Shown here one piece after another: positions 49,018 to 57,900 of a stretch of 64,000 nt of DNA. The notes beneath the pieces are model-generated. The model saw only the letters and a program-made list of their open reading frames with translations. It did not search any database and was not told where the DNA came from. This DNA comes from Prevotella nigrescens (GTDB lineage Bacteria > Bacteroidota > Bacteroidia > Bacteroidales > Bacteroidaceae), in contig NZ_CP133465.1 of the NCBI RefSeq assembly GCF_031191185.1, forward strand, positions 1,732,001 to 1,796,000, given 5' to 3'. A program made the position numbers and the translations under genes. The first letter of the stretch is position 1; each line of letters starts with the position of its first letter.

Positions 49018-50325
49018 ATGAAGAAGATACTCACAGCAGTCCTCTGCGTAGCCTTGTCAATTGCGGCAATGGCTCAGAGCGGCACTAATTCTCCATACAG
49101 TCAATTTGGATTAGGAACATTGTCTCCGCAGTCTACAAGCTTCAATCGTAGTATGAACGGATTGGCATACGGTTTCCACGAACACAACCAAATAAACTTC
49201 CAAAACCCAGCTTCATATTCAGCTTTAGATTCGCTTTCATTTATATTCGATACAGGTGTAAGTTTGCAAATAACCCACTTTGAGGAGAATGGACATAAGA
49301 AGAATGCCAACAATGGTAATATAGAGTATATTAACGCCGCCTTTCGGGCTTTTAAGCACGTAGGAGTCAGTTTCGGTTTGATGCCTTATACAAATGTAGG
49401 ATACAGCTATACAAGCCGCAGCAATGTAAACCCCACCCCCAATCCATCATTGCCAGAGCCTACATATTCTAATACTTTCACAGGAACAGGTGGTGTAAGA
49501 CAGGTTTATTTCGGTCTCGGTTGGGAACCATTGAAAGGACTTGCAATCGGTGCGAACGTTGCTTACCTTTGGGGAGACTTGGAGCGTACAGTCGTAAACA
49601 GTTACAGCGATTCGTATATAAACACACTGTCGAAAACCTATACATACGAAGTTAAGAGCTATAAAGTTGATTTCGGCTTGCAATATACGCAGAAACTTTC
49701 CAAAAAGAATGCCATTACCTTGGGCTTGACTTATTTTTTAGGACACAAGCTAAACTCTGACGCAGTGTGCAACATTATATCCAAGAACTCGCAGACTGCT
49801 GTGAACGATACAACAAGCTATGCAATAAAAGACGCTTTAAGCCTGCCTCACGTTTTCGGTGTAGGCTTGATGTGGAACCACAACAACCAACTGAAGCTGG
49901 GATTAGACTATCAGTTGCAGAAGTGGGCAGATATTAAAATGCCACAGTTCAACGTTGTCAATGATAAAGCAAGCTACGCGCTTGTGGGCGGACAACTTAA
50001 AGATATGCAGAAACTGACATTAGGTGGAGAATACTGCAAAGGCGAACGCTACCGCAATTTCTTCAGCCAGTTGCACTACCGTGCAGGTGTAAGCTATTCT
50101 ACACCATATATAATGATAAACAAACAAGATGGGCCAAAAGAAATATCTGCAAGCATTGGACTGGGCATTCCTATCGTAAATAACTATAATCACAGAAGTT
50201 TGCTCAATATCGGTGTAGAATGGACAAACAGAAATGCCACAGGTTTGATAAAAGAAAATATGTTTCGTATCAATGTAGGTCTTACTTTCAACGAACGTTG
50301 GTTTGCTAAATTTAAAGTACGGTAA
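49018..50325 (+). CDS. Outer membrane beta-barrel protein (FadL/OmpP1-like)
   Basis: 435 residues. Signal peptide MKKILTAVLCVALSIAAMAQ, then NSPYSQFGLGTLSPQ and a barrel of alternating strands ending in FNERWFAKFKVR. The overall pattern (N-terminal NPAS motif in INFQNPASYSAL) resembles the FadL-like proteins common in Bacteroidetes outer membranes, which carry hydrophobic solutes. It heads a likely envelope operon with lptC (25-base gap), the CorC-like gene and the PpiD-like gene. Confidence 0.85.
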   Translation: MKKILTAVLCVALSIAAMAQSGTNSPYSQFGLGTLSPQSTSFNRSMNGLAYGFHEHNQINFQNPASYSALDSLSFIFDTGVSLQITHFEENGHKKNANNGNIEYINAAFRAFKHVGVSFGLMPYTNVGYSYTSRSNVNPTPNPSLPEPTYSNTFTGTGGVRQVYFGLGWEPLKGLAIGANVAYLWGDLERTVVNSYSDSYINTLSKTYTYEVKSYKVDFGLQYTQKLSKKNAITLGLTYFLGHKLNSDAVCNIISKNSQTAVNDTTSYAIKDALSLPHVFGVGLMWNHNNQLKLGLDYQLQKWADIKMPQFNVVNDKASYALVGGQLKDMQKLTLGGEYCKGERYRNFFSQLHYRAGVSYSTPYIMINKQDGPKEISASIGLGIPIVNNYNHRSLLNIGVEWTNRNATGLIKENMFRINVGLTFNERWFAKFKVR

Positions 50326-50350
50326 TGCAATATTTCATTATACTTAAACT

Positions 50351-51010
50351 ATGAAACAAAGCAAGCTTTTCATCTTTTATGTGATAATTGCTTCATGTAT
50401 CATATCTTTTTGGGCCTCGTGCGATAAAAAACGTACTAATTCTGCTCCTGCTATTTACGATCGAGACTCTGTTCCGATTATGATAACATATGGTGTAAAT
50501 ACATTGATATCTGATTCTGGGATTATTAAATATCGCATTATAGCAGAAGAATGGGAAGTTAATGAGGTAAAACATCCATCACGTTGGATATTCAATAAAG
50601 GGATATTACTAACACAATTTGACCTAAAAAAACATGTACAAGGATTCTTACAATGCGATACTGCCATTTATTATGACAAGGAACGTCGCTGGGAGCTTCA
50701 TGGACATGTACAAATTGTTACTGCAAAAGATGTAGAATTTTATAGTAATGAATTATTTTGGGATGAGCGAAATCATGAAATATGGTCGCACAAATATTCG
50801 CGTATAAAGACTCCAGATAAAGCTTTGGAGGGAGATTGGTTTAAGAGCGATGAACAAATGACTGCTTATGAGATTCGTCAAACTAAAGGTTGGGGGATTT
50901 TCAACGATCGAGAATTCGCACCAAATAATAATGGAACGATGACTATGCCATCAGCACCAATTGATACAATAAATCATCAAAGATTACATACAACAATAAT
51001 AAATCGATAA
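50351..51010 (+). CDS. lptC: LPS export periplasmic protein LptC
   Basis: 219 residues. Lipoprotein-like signal ending IISFWASC, then an LptC-type beta-jellyroll (KYRIIAEEWEV, LTQFDLKKHVQGFLQCDTAIYYDKERRWELHGHVQIV, FYSNELFWDERNHEIWSHKYSRI). It bridges LptB2FG to LptA in LPS transport. Lipoprotein anchoring in place of the usual N-terminal helix is common in this phylum. The next gene starts 7 bases on. Confidence 0.92.
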   Translation: MKQSKLFIFYVIIASCIISFWASCDKKRTNSAPAIYDRDSVPIMITYGVNTLISDSGIIKYRIIAEEWEVNEVKHPSRWIFNKGILLTQFDLKKHVQGFLQCDTAIYYDKERRWELHGHVQIVTAKDVEFYSNELFWDERNHEIWSHKYSRIKTPDKALEGDWFKSDEQMTAYEIRQTKGWGIFNDREFAPNNNGTMTMPSAPIDTINHQRLHTTIINR

Positions 51011-51017
51011 GAAGACA

Positions 51018-52277
51018 TTGGATATTAGTTTAATAATAGGAATTTTCGTATCTTTGATACTCTCAGCATTCTTTTCTGGAATGGAGATTGCCTTTGTTTC
51101 AAGTAATAGAATGCTGATAGAAATGGACAAAGAAAAGAATGGAATTGCACAAAAGTGCCTACAAATATTTTATCGCAATCCTAATGGTTTTGTCTCAACA
51201 ATGTTGGTGGGCAATAATATTGTCTTAGTTTTATATGGAATATTATTCGCCAACATCTTTAATGCGACTTTATTTGCTTCCTTTTCTCCTGTTACACAAG
51301 TTATTTTAAACACAATTACGTCTACAATTATAGTAGTGTTTACTGGAGAGTTTATTCCGAAAGTCTTATTTAAAAGCAACCCTAATACGTTATTGTCTTT
51401 TTTTGCTCCACTTGCATACATATTTTTTATAACCTTATGGCCTATCAGTCGTTTGTCTATTTTTATATCACGCGTCATGTTAAAGTTAATAGGAGTAAAA
51501 ATTGATGAAGCGAAAAGTGATAGCACTTTTACAAAAGTTGATTTGGATTATCTGCTCCAAAGTTCGATTGATGATGCCGAAGATGACGGGAAAATAGAAG
51601 AAGAGGTTAAGATTTTCCAGAATGCATTGGAATTTACCGATACCAAGGTAAAGGACTGTATGATTCCTCGTACAGAAATACAAGCAGTCGACATAACATG
51701 TTCTACTGAAGAACTACAGCAAAAATTTATTGAAAGTGGAAATTCAAAGATAGTTGTTTATAAAGGCAATATAGACCATATAGAAGGTTATATCCATTCC
51801 TCCGAAATGTTTAAGAATTCAAAAGTATGGCGCGAACACATACGAAAGATGCCTTTTGTACCAGAGACAATGGCTGCTCAAAAATTGATGCACATGTTTC
51901 TACAACAAAAAAAGAGTATAGGTATAGTTGTCGATGAATTCGGTGGAACAAGTGGTATTGTTTCCTTAGAAGACATTGTTGAAGAAATATTTGGCGATAT
52001 AGAAGACGAGCATGACAATGCGAAGTACATTGCAAAGAAAATCGCAGACAATGAATATATTCTATCTGCTCGTTTAGAGATAGAAAAGGTAAACGATATG
52101 CTCAATTTAGATTTGCCAGAGAGTGATGAATATATGACGATTAGTGGATTCATTCTACATGAGTATCAAAGTTTTCCAAAATTAAACGAACTAATAAAGA
52201 TAGGAAAATACGAATTTAAAATTATCAAGAATACAATGACAAAAATAGAACTTGTGAAACTAAAAGTTTGCGATTAG
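51018..52277 (+). CDS. CNNM/CorC-type hemolysin-family membrane protein
   Basis: 419 residues from a TTG at 51018; no upstream alternative, and the next ATG falls inside the first conserved helix (FFSGMEIAFVSSNR). DUF21/CNNM membrane domain (about 1-190), two CBS domains (about 210-330, PRTEIQAVDI, FVPETMAAQKLMHMFLQQKKSIGIVVDEFGGTSGIV) and the C-terminal CorC_HlyC domain. Related proteins transport or regulate Mg2+ or Co2+. It lies in the envelope gene run between lptC and the PpiD-like gene. Confidence 0.93.
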   Translation: MDISLIIGIFVSLILSAFFSGMEIAFVSSNRMLIEMDKEKNGIAQKCLQIFYRNPNGFVSTMLVGNNIVLVLYGILFANIFNATLFASFSPVTQVILNTITSTIIVVFTGEFIPKVLFKSNPNTLLSFFAPLAYIFFITLWPISRLSIFISRVMLKLIGVKIDEAKSDSTFTKVDLDYLLQSSIDDAEDDGKIEEEVKIFQNALEFTDTKVKDCMIPRTEIQAVDITCSTEELQQKFIESGNSKIVVYKGNIDHIEGYIHSSEMFKNSKVWREHIRKMPFVPETMAAQKLMHMFLQQKKSIGIVVDEFGGTSGIVSLEDIVEEIFGDIEDEHDNAKYIAKKIADNEYILSARLEIEKVNDMLNLDLPESDEYMTISGFILHEYQSFPKLNELIKIGKYEFKIIKNTMTKIELVKLKVCD

Positions 52278-52321
52278 CACATTTTCTTAGGAATTTATTA
52301 TCTTAATTATCTTTTTATTTG

Positions 52322-52329
52322 TATTTTTG
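52322..52329 (+). promoter_or_regulatory. -7 box of the PpiD-like gene
   Basis: TATTTTTG, 51 bases before the ATG at 52381. Confidence 0.5.
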
Positions 52330-52380
52330 TACGCAATTTTTCATCGATAAAAGAAATAAATCAAAAACAAATAAATAAAA

Positions 52381-54528
52381 ATGGCAGCATTAGGAAAAAT
52401 CAGAAGCAAAGGCATAACGCTGATTGTAATAATCGGACTGGGTCTTTTTGCATTTATTGCTGAGGAAGCCTTCCGTTCTTGTAATGGTATTAAAGGTGAA
52501 GCACGGCAACAAGTAGGTGAAGTCTTAGGAGAAAAGATTAACGTACAAGACTTCCAAAAATTAGTCGATGAGTATCAAGACGCTATTAAGTTTACTATGC
52601 AACGTGATAACTTATCGGAAACCGAACTCAATCAGGTTAAAGACCAAGTTTGGCAACAAATGATAACAAACCGTGTTATCGAAGCTGATGCACAAAAAGT
52701 AGGTATAACTGTTACCGAAAAGGAACTACAGAATGTACTAAACGAAGGCACAGATCCTATGTTATCACAAACTCCTTTCATCAATCAACAGACTGGTCGT
52801 TTTGATGTAACCTTACTAAAACAATTTCTTGATGGTTACGAAAAGGCTAAAACATCAAATCCACAACAGGCTGAACAAATGAAGACTGCCTATAATTATT
52901 GGATGTTTGTAGAAAAGAATCTTCGTGCACAATTGTTAGGTCAGAAATTCCAAGTGCTTTATGCAAGTTGTGTTCTCTCTAATAAGGCAGAAGCGAAACT
53001 TGCTTTCAAAGATGAAAACGAAGAAGCACAAATCCAGTTGGCATCAATGGCATACACATCTGTAAAAGATGCTGACGTCAAATATACCGATGAAGACCTG
53101 AAAACTAAATACGAAGAACTTAAGCCAATGTTCCGTCAGCCAGTTGAGAGTCGTGATATTAAGTATGTTGATTATAAAATTTTACCAAGTAAGACCGACT
53201 ATAATGCAATTAATAAGGAAATGAATGCTTATCAACAACAATTGGCTACAGCACCAGACCCAGCTCTTGTTGTTAGCAAAAGTAACAGTCTTATTCCATA
53301 CATAGGCTTACCAGTAAGTAGTAGTGCTTACCAGGCATACCCCGACATTGCAAGCAAAATCGATTCTTTAGGCATTGGAACAACAAACGTTACAGAGAAT
53401 AAAGAAGATAACACGCTTAACATTATACGTGTATTAAACAAAGAACAGTTGCCCGATTCTGTTCAGTTCCGTCAGATTCAAGTCGCAGCAGCTACAAAAG
53501 AACTATCTATGGCAAAAGCCGACTCTATACAGAAAGCTTTAAACGGAGGTGCAGATTTCGATGCCATTGCTAAACGTTATGGGCAAACAGGCGAAAAGAT
53601 TTGGCTCACAGGTCAGCAATACGAGCATGCTACTACTATGAATGAAGACAATCGTCAATTCATTAATGCCATTATGAACGGAACCGTAAATGGTATTCAG
53701 AATTTAGTACTTTCGCAAGGCAATGTAATTCTTCAGGTTCTCGATAAAAAGGCTATGAAGACAAAGATCACTGCTGCTATCATCAAGAAGACCATCGACT
53801 TCTCAAAAGATACACGCAATACAGTATTCAATAAATTCTCTGAATATGTAGCAAAGGGTACAACACTTGCCGATTTAGAGAAGAATGCTGCTAAATATGG
53901 TTATAAAGTTCAAGAGAACAAGAACATAACCACAGCAGAACACTATCTTGCAGGCGTTCATGGCACAAGAGAAGCATTAAAATGGCTTTTCGAAGCTAAG
54001 GAAGGTGATGTTTCTCCACTATATGAATGTGGCGACAACGATCATTTCATGGTTGTTGTGCTAACGAAGATACATCCACAAGGTTATCGTCCATGGAACG
54101 ATGCAGAAGTCAAAGACATTTTGAAACGTGAAGTTATCAAAGACAAGAAGGCTGAAATGTTTATTGCTAAACTCAAAGGAATAGGTAGTATAGCTGCAGC
54201 AAAAGCAAAAGGCGCAAAGATTAGCGAAATTAACCAAATAACTTTTGCATCTCCAGTCTTCGTTCAAGCTACCGGTGCAGCAGAGCCGGCACTCTCTGGT
54301 GCAGTAGCAGCAACAGCAGCAGGTAAATTCTCTAAAAATCCTGTTAAAGGCAATGCTGGCGTATATGTCTTCCAAGTTGTAAACAAAGCAATGCGTGCAG
54401 GTGTCAAGTACGACGAGGCTAAGCAAATGCAAATGTGTATGCAACAGAACATGCAGGCAGCAAGTGGCTTTATGCAAGATCTGGTTCTTAATGCAAAGGT
54501 TGTAGACAACCGTTACTTGTTCTTCTAA
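52381..54528 (+). CDS. SurA/PpiD-type periplasmic peptidyl-prolyl isomerase and chaperone
   Basis: 715 residues. One N-terminal membrane anchor (ITLIVIIGLGLFAFIAEEAF), a SurA_N-like helical chaperone region (about 50-160, QMITNRVIEADAQKVGITVTEKELQ) and a parvulin-type rotamase region (about 360-440, RQIQVAAATKELSMAKADSIQKAL) with a second, weaker one further on. It folds outer-membrane proteins at the inner-membrane periplasmic face. Terminator at 54553-54581. Confidence 0.93.
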   Translation: MAALGKIRSKGITLIVIIGLGLFAFIAEEAFRSCNGIKGEARQQVGEVLGEKINVQDFQKLVDEYQDAIKFTMQRDNLSETELNQVKDQVWQQMITNRVIEADAQKVGITVTEKELQNVLNEGTDPMLSQTPFINQQTGRFDVTLLKQFLDGYEKAKTSNPQQAEQMKTAYNYWMFVEKNLRAQLLGQKFQVLYASCVLSNKAEAKLAFKDENEEAQIQLASMAYTSVKDADVKYTDEDLKTKYEELKPMFRQPVESRDIKYVDYKILPSKTDYNAINKEMNAYQQQLATAPDPALVVSKSNSLIPYIGLPVSSSAYQAYPDIASKIDSLGIGTTNVTENKEDNTLNIIRVLNKEQLPDSVQFRQIQVAAATKELSMAKADSIQKALNGGADFDAIAKRYGQTGEKIWLTGQQYEHATTMNEDNRQFINAIMNGTVNGIQNLVLSQGNVILQVLDKKAMKTKITAAIIKKTIDFSKDTRNTVFNKFSEYVAKGTTLADLEKNAAKYGYKVQENKNITTAEHYLAGVHGTREALKWLFEAKEGDVSPLYECGDNDHFMVVVLTKIHPQGYRPWNDAEVKDILKREVIKDKKAEMFIAKLKGIGSIAAAKAKGAKISEINQITFASPVFVQATGAAEPALSGAVAATAAGKFSKNPVKGNAGVYVFQVVNKAMRAGVKYDEAKQMQMCMQQNMQAASGFMQDLVLNAKVVDNRYLFF

Positions 54529-54552
54529 TACTATAAGTAAATTCAATAATGT

Positions 54553-54581
54553 AAGGTGGATTTGATTAACAAGTCCACCTT
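54553..54581 (+). terminator. Terminator after the PpiD-like gene
   Basis: AAGGTGGA (54553-54560) pairs with TCCACCTT (54574-54581), followed by TGTTTT. The rest of the spacer to 54956 is AT-rich and holds a candidate -7 box TACTTTTG at 54730-54737. Confidence 0.85.
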
Positions 54582-54956
54582 TGTTTTATCCGTACAATTC
54601 TAGCTCTATCTAATTCGTGTACACATACTTTCATTATTTATGACTTAATAATTGGGGGTATTGAGACTCTACAAATACTTATTTTAAAAATAATAATCAA
54701 AAAAAGTTGATTTCTCTAAATATTATTAGTACTTTTGTACGTGTTGTAGAAAGAGTTTGCTGATAAATTTGAACAATTATGGTTGGTGATATTCTGGATA
54801 TAGCAAGAACTTTATAAACATTTTTGTTATCGGAGCCTATCATAAGATTTTATTCTAAATTAATTTATATGATTTAAGAATTTATTTAAATAGAATATGA
54901 ATCTTACTGATGTAGATAACGATAGCATTAACCTAAATAAAATAAAAAAGCAATTT

Positions 54957-55463
54957 ATGATAAGACTATTTTATATCTTTTTCTACTTTATAGTGTGTTC
55001 TTCTATAATGAGTTGTACGAAGAATGTTTATGAATATTACGGAGTTGGTTCTGAAACTGAACACGAAACTGATAATGGAAAAACAGACGAGAAGAAAGAT
55101 AAAAAGGAAACAACCGAAGAGATACAAACTATAGAGGCTTTCATAAAAAATGACTTTGGAGAAACTCCTATTTGGGTAGAGGGGTATATAGTTGGAAGTT
55201 GCACTAAAAGCATAAAAAATGCAGTCTGGGAATATCCTTTTTCATCTGATAATGCAATTTTACTTGCCGATGAACCAGGAGAAACCGATACTGAGAAAGT
55301 TATTGCAATTCAGTTGAAAACCAAAGAACTGAAACTAAATGTTGGTTTAGTAACCAATCCTGATAATTACAATACGTGTATCCGATTCTTAGGAATAAAA
55401 CAAAAATATCTTGGCATTTGGGGAATGAAAGATAATATTCAGGCTTATGAATGGGTGAAATGA
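54957..55463 (+). CDS. OB-fold lipoprotein (DUF6359-like)
   Basis: 168 residues from the ATG at 54957 (MIRLFYIFFYFIVCSSIMSC, lipoprotein signal, Cys 20). An earlier in-frame ATG at 54897 would put 20 polar residues before the signal and is rejected. After an acidic Lys/Glu-rich linker, one OB-like domain is visible (IWVEGYIVGSCTKS, ILLADEPGE, IAIQLKT, CIRFLGIKQKYLG), resembling DUF6359 domains. It is probably a surface or periplasmic lipoprotein related to the OB-fold domains at 22.7-25.1 kb. Monocistronic; no function assignable. Confidence 0.8.
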   Translation: MIRLFYIFFYFIVCSSIMSCTKNVYEYYGVGSETEHETDNGKTDEKKDKKETTEEIQTIEAFIKNDFGETPIWVEGYIVGSCTKSIKNAVWEYPFSSDNAILLADEPGETDTEKVIAIQLKTKELKLNVGLVTNPDNYNTCIRFLGIKQKYLGIWGMKDNIQAYEWVK

Positions 55464-55502
55464 GTAATTTTTCAGAACATATCATACTTTTTTTATTAAT
55501 AA

Positions 55503-55534
55503 TTTGTCTGAAAAAATAAAAATAATTATATTTG
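55503..55534 (+). promoter_or_regulatory. Promoter of the ECF sigma factor gene
   Basis: TTTG (55503-55506), 20 bases, TATATTTG (55527-55534). Both boxes and the spacing match the consensus. The leader to the ATG at 55615 is about 75 bases. Confidence 0.75.
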
Positions 55535-55614
55535 CAAGCGAATAAACTATAGATACAAATTAAAATTACAAGCCTATACGAACACCATTACTTAAATATA
55601 AATCATTTTAGAGA

Positions 55615-56214
55615 ATGAAGAATCTTAATGAGATGACTGATGAGGAGTTGGCCTTGTCGTATATTAATGGTAATAATAGAGCTTTCGACTTGCTTTTGTC
55701 GCACAATCAGTCTAAACTATTTTCCTACATACTTTTTGTTGTCAGGAATCGTGATGTTGCAGATGATATCTTCCAAGAAACATTTGTGAAAATAATCACA
55801 AAGCTACAAGAAGGTCGCTACAAGCCCAGTGGAAAATTTTCTGCTTGGATAATGCGTATAGCCCACAACATTATAATGGATTGGTATCGTGCCCAGAAAT
55901 CTGGTAAGGTTGTTGAGACGACAAAAGAAAACGACTTGTCGAATATAGGCAGTGCAGATATACAGATTGGTAATATTGAAAATCAATTTGTTAATATGCA
56001 GACATTGGCAGATATAAAAAAGCTAATGCAACATCTTCCTCCTTCCCAACGAGAGGTTGTTTTTATGCGCTTTTATCAAGAAATGTCTTTTAAAGAAATT
56101 GCCAAAGCTACGGGTGTCAGTATCAACACGAGCCTTGGCAGAATGCGTTACGCCATTTTAAATCTCCGGAAGATGGTGCGCGACAATGGCGTTCTTTTGC
56201 AATTAGCGTATTAA
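55615..56214 (+). CDS. ECF-type RNA polymerase sigma factor
   Basis: 199 residues with region 2 (FSYILFVVRNRDVADDIFQETFVKI, KFSAWIMRIAHNIIMDWYR) and region 4 (LPPSQREVVFMRFYQEMSFKEIAKATGVSINTSLGRMRYAILNLRK). No anti-sigma factor gene follows; its last 12 bases overlap the end of the convergent rpe gene. The regulon is unknown. Confidence 0.95.
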   Translation: MKNLNEMTDEELALSYINGNNRAFDLLLSHNQSKLFSYILFVVRNRDVADDIFQETFVKIITKLQEGRYKPSGKFSAWIMRIAHNIIMDWYRAQKSGKVVETTKENDLSNIGSADIQIGNIENQFVNMQTLADIKKLMQHLPPSQREVVFMRFYQEMSFKEIAKATGVSINTSLGRMRYAILNLRKMVRDNGVLLQLAY

Positions 56215-56859
56215 TTCTTTTAGACTTCTAATAGTTTCAATAGGGTGGAGTGAATTAAATACATAACTTCCACTTACTAACATGTCTGCTCCGGCTTTTA
56301 CAAGTCGTGGTGCTGTACCATCTTGTACGCCACCGTCTACTTCTATAATGGCATTACTTCCATTCTCATCAATAAGTTTGCGTAGACGTTCCACCTTTTT
56401 AATTGCATTTTCAATAAAAACTTGTCCCCCGAAACCTGGATTTACACTCATTATAAGAACAAGATCTACTTCTCCCATAATATCTTCAAGAACAGAAACT
56501 GGTGTTGCAGGGTTAATAACGACACCAGCTTTCATTCCTGTCTGCTTTATCTGTTGAATGGTTCTGTGTAAGTGCGGGCACGTTTCATAGTGTACACTCA
56601 TGATTGCAGCTCCTGCATCGGCAGTCTGTTGAATATAGTTTTCGGGGTGGACAATCATATAATGAACGTCCATTGGCTTCTTGCAAGCCTTGCCAACTGC
56701 CCTTAGTATGGGGAAACCGAAAGAGATATTAGGGACAAAGACTCCGTCCATAATGTCCATGTGTATATAATCGGCCTCGCTATTATTTATCATTTCTATT
56801 TCTTTGTCTAAATGCAAGAAGTCTGCCGATAATAATGATGGCGATACTAAAGTCTTCAT
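56203..56859 (-). CDS. rpe: Ribulose-phosphate 3-epimerase
   Basis: 218 residues, family length. Pentose-phosphate enzyme with TIM-barrel motifs SPSLLSADFLHLDKEI, HMDIMDGVFVPNISFG, VHYMIVHPENYI, MSVNPGFGGQ and EVDGGV. The catalytic Asp residues and metal-binding His are all present. It overlaps the convergent ECF gene by 12 bases. A short frameshifted ORF ends 4 bases before its ATG. Confidence 0.98.
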   Translation of the reverse strand: MKTLVSPSLLSADFLHLDKEIEMINNSEADYIHMDIMDGVFVPNISFGFPILRAVGKACKKPMDVHYMIVHPENYIQQTADAGAAIMSVHYETCPHLHRTIQQIKQTGMKAGVVINPATPVSVLEDIMGEVDLVLIMSVNPGFGGQVFIENAIKKVERLRKLIDENGSNAIIEVDGGVQDGTAPRLVKAGADMLVSGSYVFNSLHPIETIRSLKELIR

Positions 56860-56863
56860 TTGT

Positions 56864-56993
56864 TTAATTAAGAAAATAAGTTTCTAACTTGCCATTTATT
56901 TTCATTGCTCTATAAGTGTAAGCAATCTGACGGATAATATTCAACGTTTTTTCTGACGGTGTCAATTCTTCTTTTGTAAATAATTCTATCATA
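56864..56993 (-). pseudogene. Small ORF (about 43 codons) interrupted by one extra base, just upstream of rpe
   Basis: From the ATG at 56993 the frame reads MIELFTKEELTPSEKTL and then KYYPSDCLHL and a stop at 56910. If one A of the AAA at about 56940-56942 is skipped, reading continues as NIIRQIAYTYRAM...NGKLETYFLN to a TAA at 56864, 4 bases before rpe. The joined product has the charged amphipathic look of a real small protein and is placed like an operon member. It may be a frameshifted gene, a sequence error, or an unusual frameshift site. Which applies cannot be told here. Confidence 0.4.
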
Positions 56994-57075
56994 GGCTATG
57001 CTATATTAAATGATTACTTTATATCTATGAAACGCAATCTTTATATTATTATTATGTTTTCTCTAATCTTTTCGC

Positions 57076-57083
57076 TAACTTTG
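57076..57083 (+). promoter_or_regulatory. Candidate -7 box of the trpC-like gene
   Basis: TAACTTTG ends 4 bases before the ATG at 57088, which would give a leaderless transcript. No clear -33 box, so the call is tentative. Confidence 0.35.
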
Positions 57084-57087
57084 TATT

Positions 57088-57897
57088 ATGAAAGATATCC
57101 TGGAAGCTGTTGTTGCTAATAAACAAAAGGAACTGGAACTATGGAAACAATATGTTCCGCTAAAGCAATTGTATGGTATTATTGAATATGAAGGAGCTTT
57201 GGAACGTGGAGTTCCCTCGTTTAAATCAGTATTTAATGGTTCTTCTACTATAAAAGTGATAGCAGAGTTTGTGCGAAAAACGCCCGCTTGGGGGTGGATT
57301 GACAAGGAAGCCAAGATACGGAATGTGGGTGTTGATTATGAAAAGCATGGTGCTGCTGCCATAAGTATTCCAACCGATTTCGTTTATTTTGGCGGATATG
57401 ATGAATTTGTACAGGAAGCCTGCGCTATTGGCATAGCCTTACCTCTATTATATAAGAACTATATTATTGACGAATATCAGCTGTTCCAGGCGAAGCATGC
57501 CGGAGCTTCTGCAATTGTTCTCACTGCCGTGTTATTAAGTCTGGAGCAATGCAAATCTTTAACTTCGCTTGCGCATCAGCTGGGAATGGAGGTCGTGTTG
57601 AAACTTTATACGGCAGAAGAATTAGATTATCTTGCGTGTGGTGCAGACTTAATACTCGTAAACAACCGTATGCCGCATAGTTTTGATATGGACGTAAGCA
57701 AATCGGTTGAATTGGCAAGTCTGTTACCGGCAGATGTTATAAAGGTAAGCGAGGGTGGAATTGATACGCCCGTTATAGCAAACAAGTTAGCAGAAGCAGG
57801 ATTTCAGGGCATTATCATCGGTGATTTGTTTATGAAGACGCCTAATCCGGGGTCAGCGCTTGGTGAATTTATTAAAGAAATAAGGAAGGAAAATTAA
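57088..57897 (+). CDS. TrpC-like (indole-3-glycerol phosphate synthase family) protein, catalytically degenerate
   Basis: 269 residues, full TrpC length and fold pattern (AEF...WGWIDKEAKI, TDFVYFGGYDEF, YKNYIIDEYQLFQAK, VNNR, VSEGGIDTPVI, IGDLFMKTPNPG). Comparing with the known TrpC active site, Glu 60, Lys 123, Asn 192 and Glu 222 are in place, but the first catalytic Lys of the AE-x-K motif is Val 62, and the catalytic Glu of the usual EVH motif is Lys 172 (LKLYTAEEL). Ser in the SPS motif is also replaced (TPA). The reading frame is intact. It is therefore either a poor IGP synthase or a repurposed paralogue. It leads a tight trio with the TrpF-like and TrpG/PabA genes (3- and 32-base gaps). 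Confidence 0.85.
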   Translation: MKDILEAVVANKQKELELWKQYVPLKQLYGIIEYEGALERGVPSFKSVFNGSSTIKVIAEFVRKTPAWGWIDKEAKIRNVGVDYEKHGAAAISIPTDFVYFGGYDEFVQEACAIGIALPLLYKNYIIDEYQLFQAKHAGASAIVLTAVLLSLEQCKSLTSLAHQLGMEVVLKLYTAEELDYLACGADLILVNNRMPHSFDMDVSKSVELASLLPADVIKVSEGGIDTPVIANKLAEAGFQGIIIGDLFMKTPNPGSALGEFIKEIRKEN

Positions 57898-57900
57898 GAT

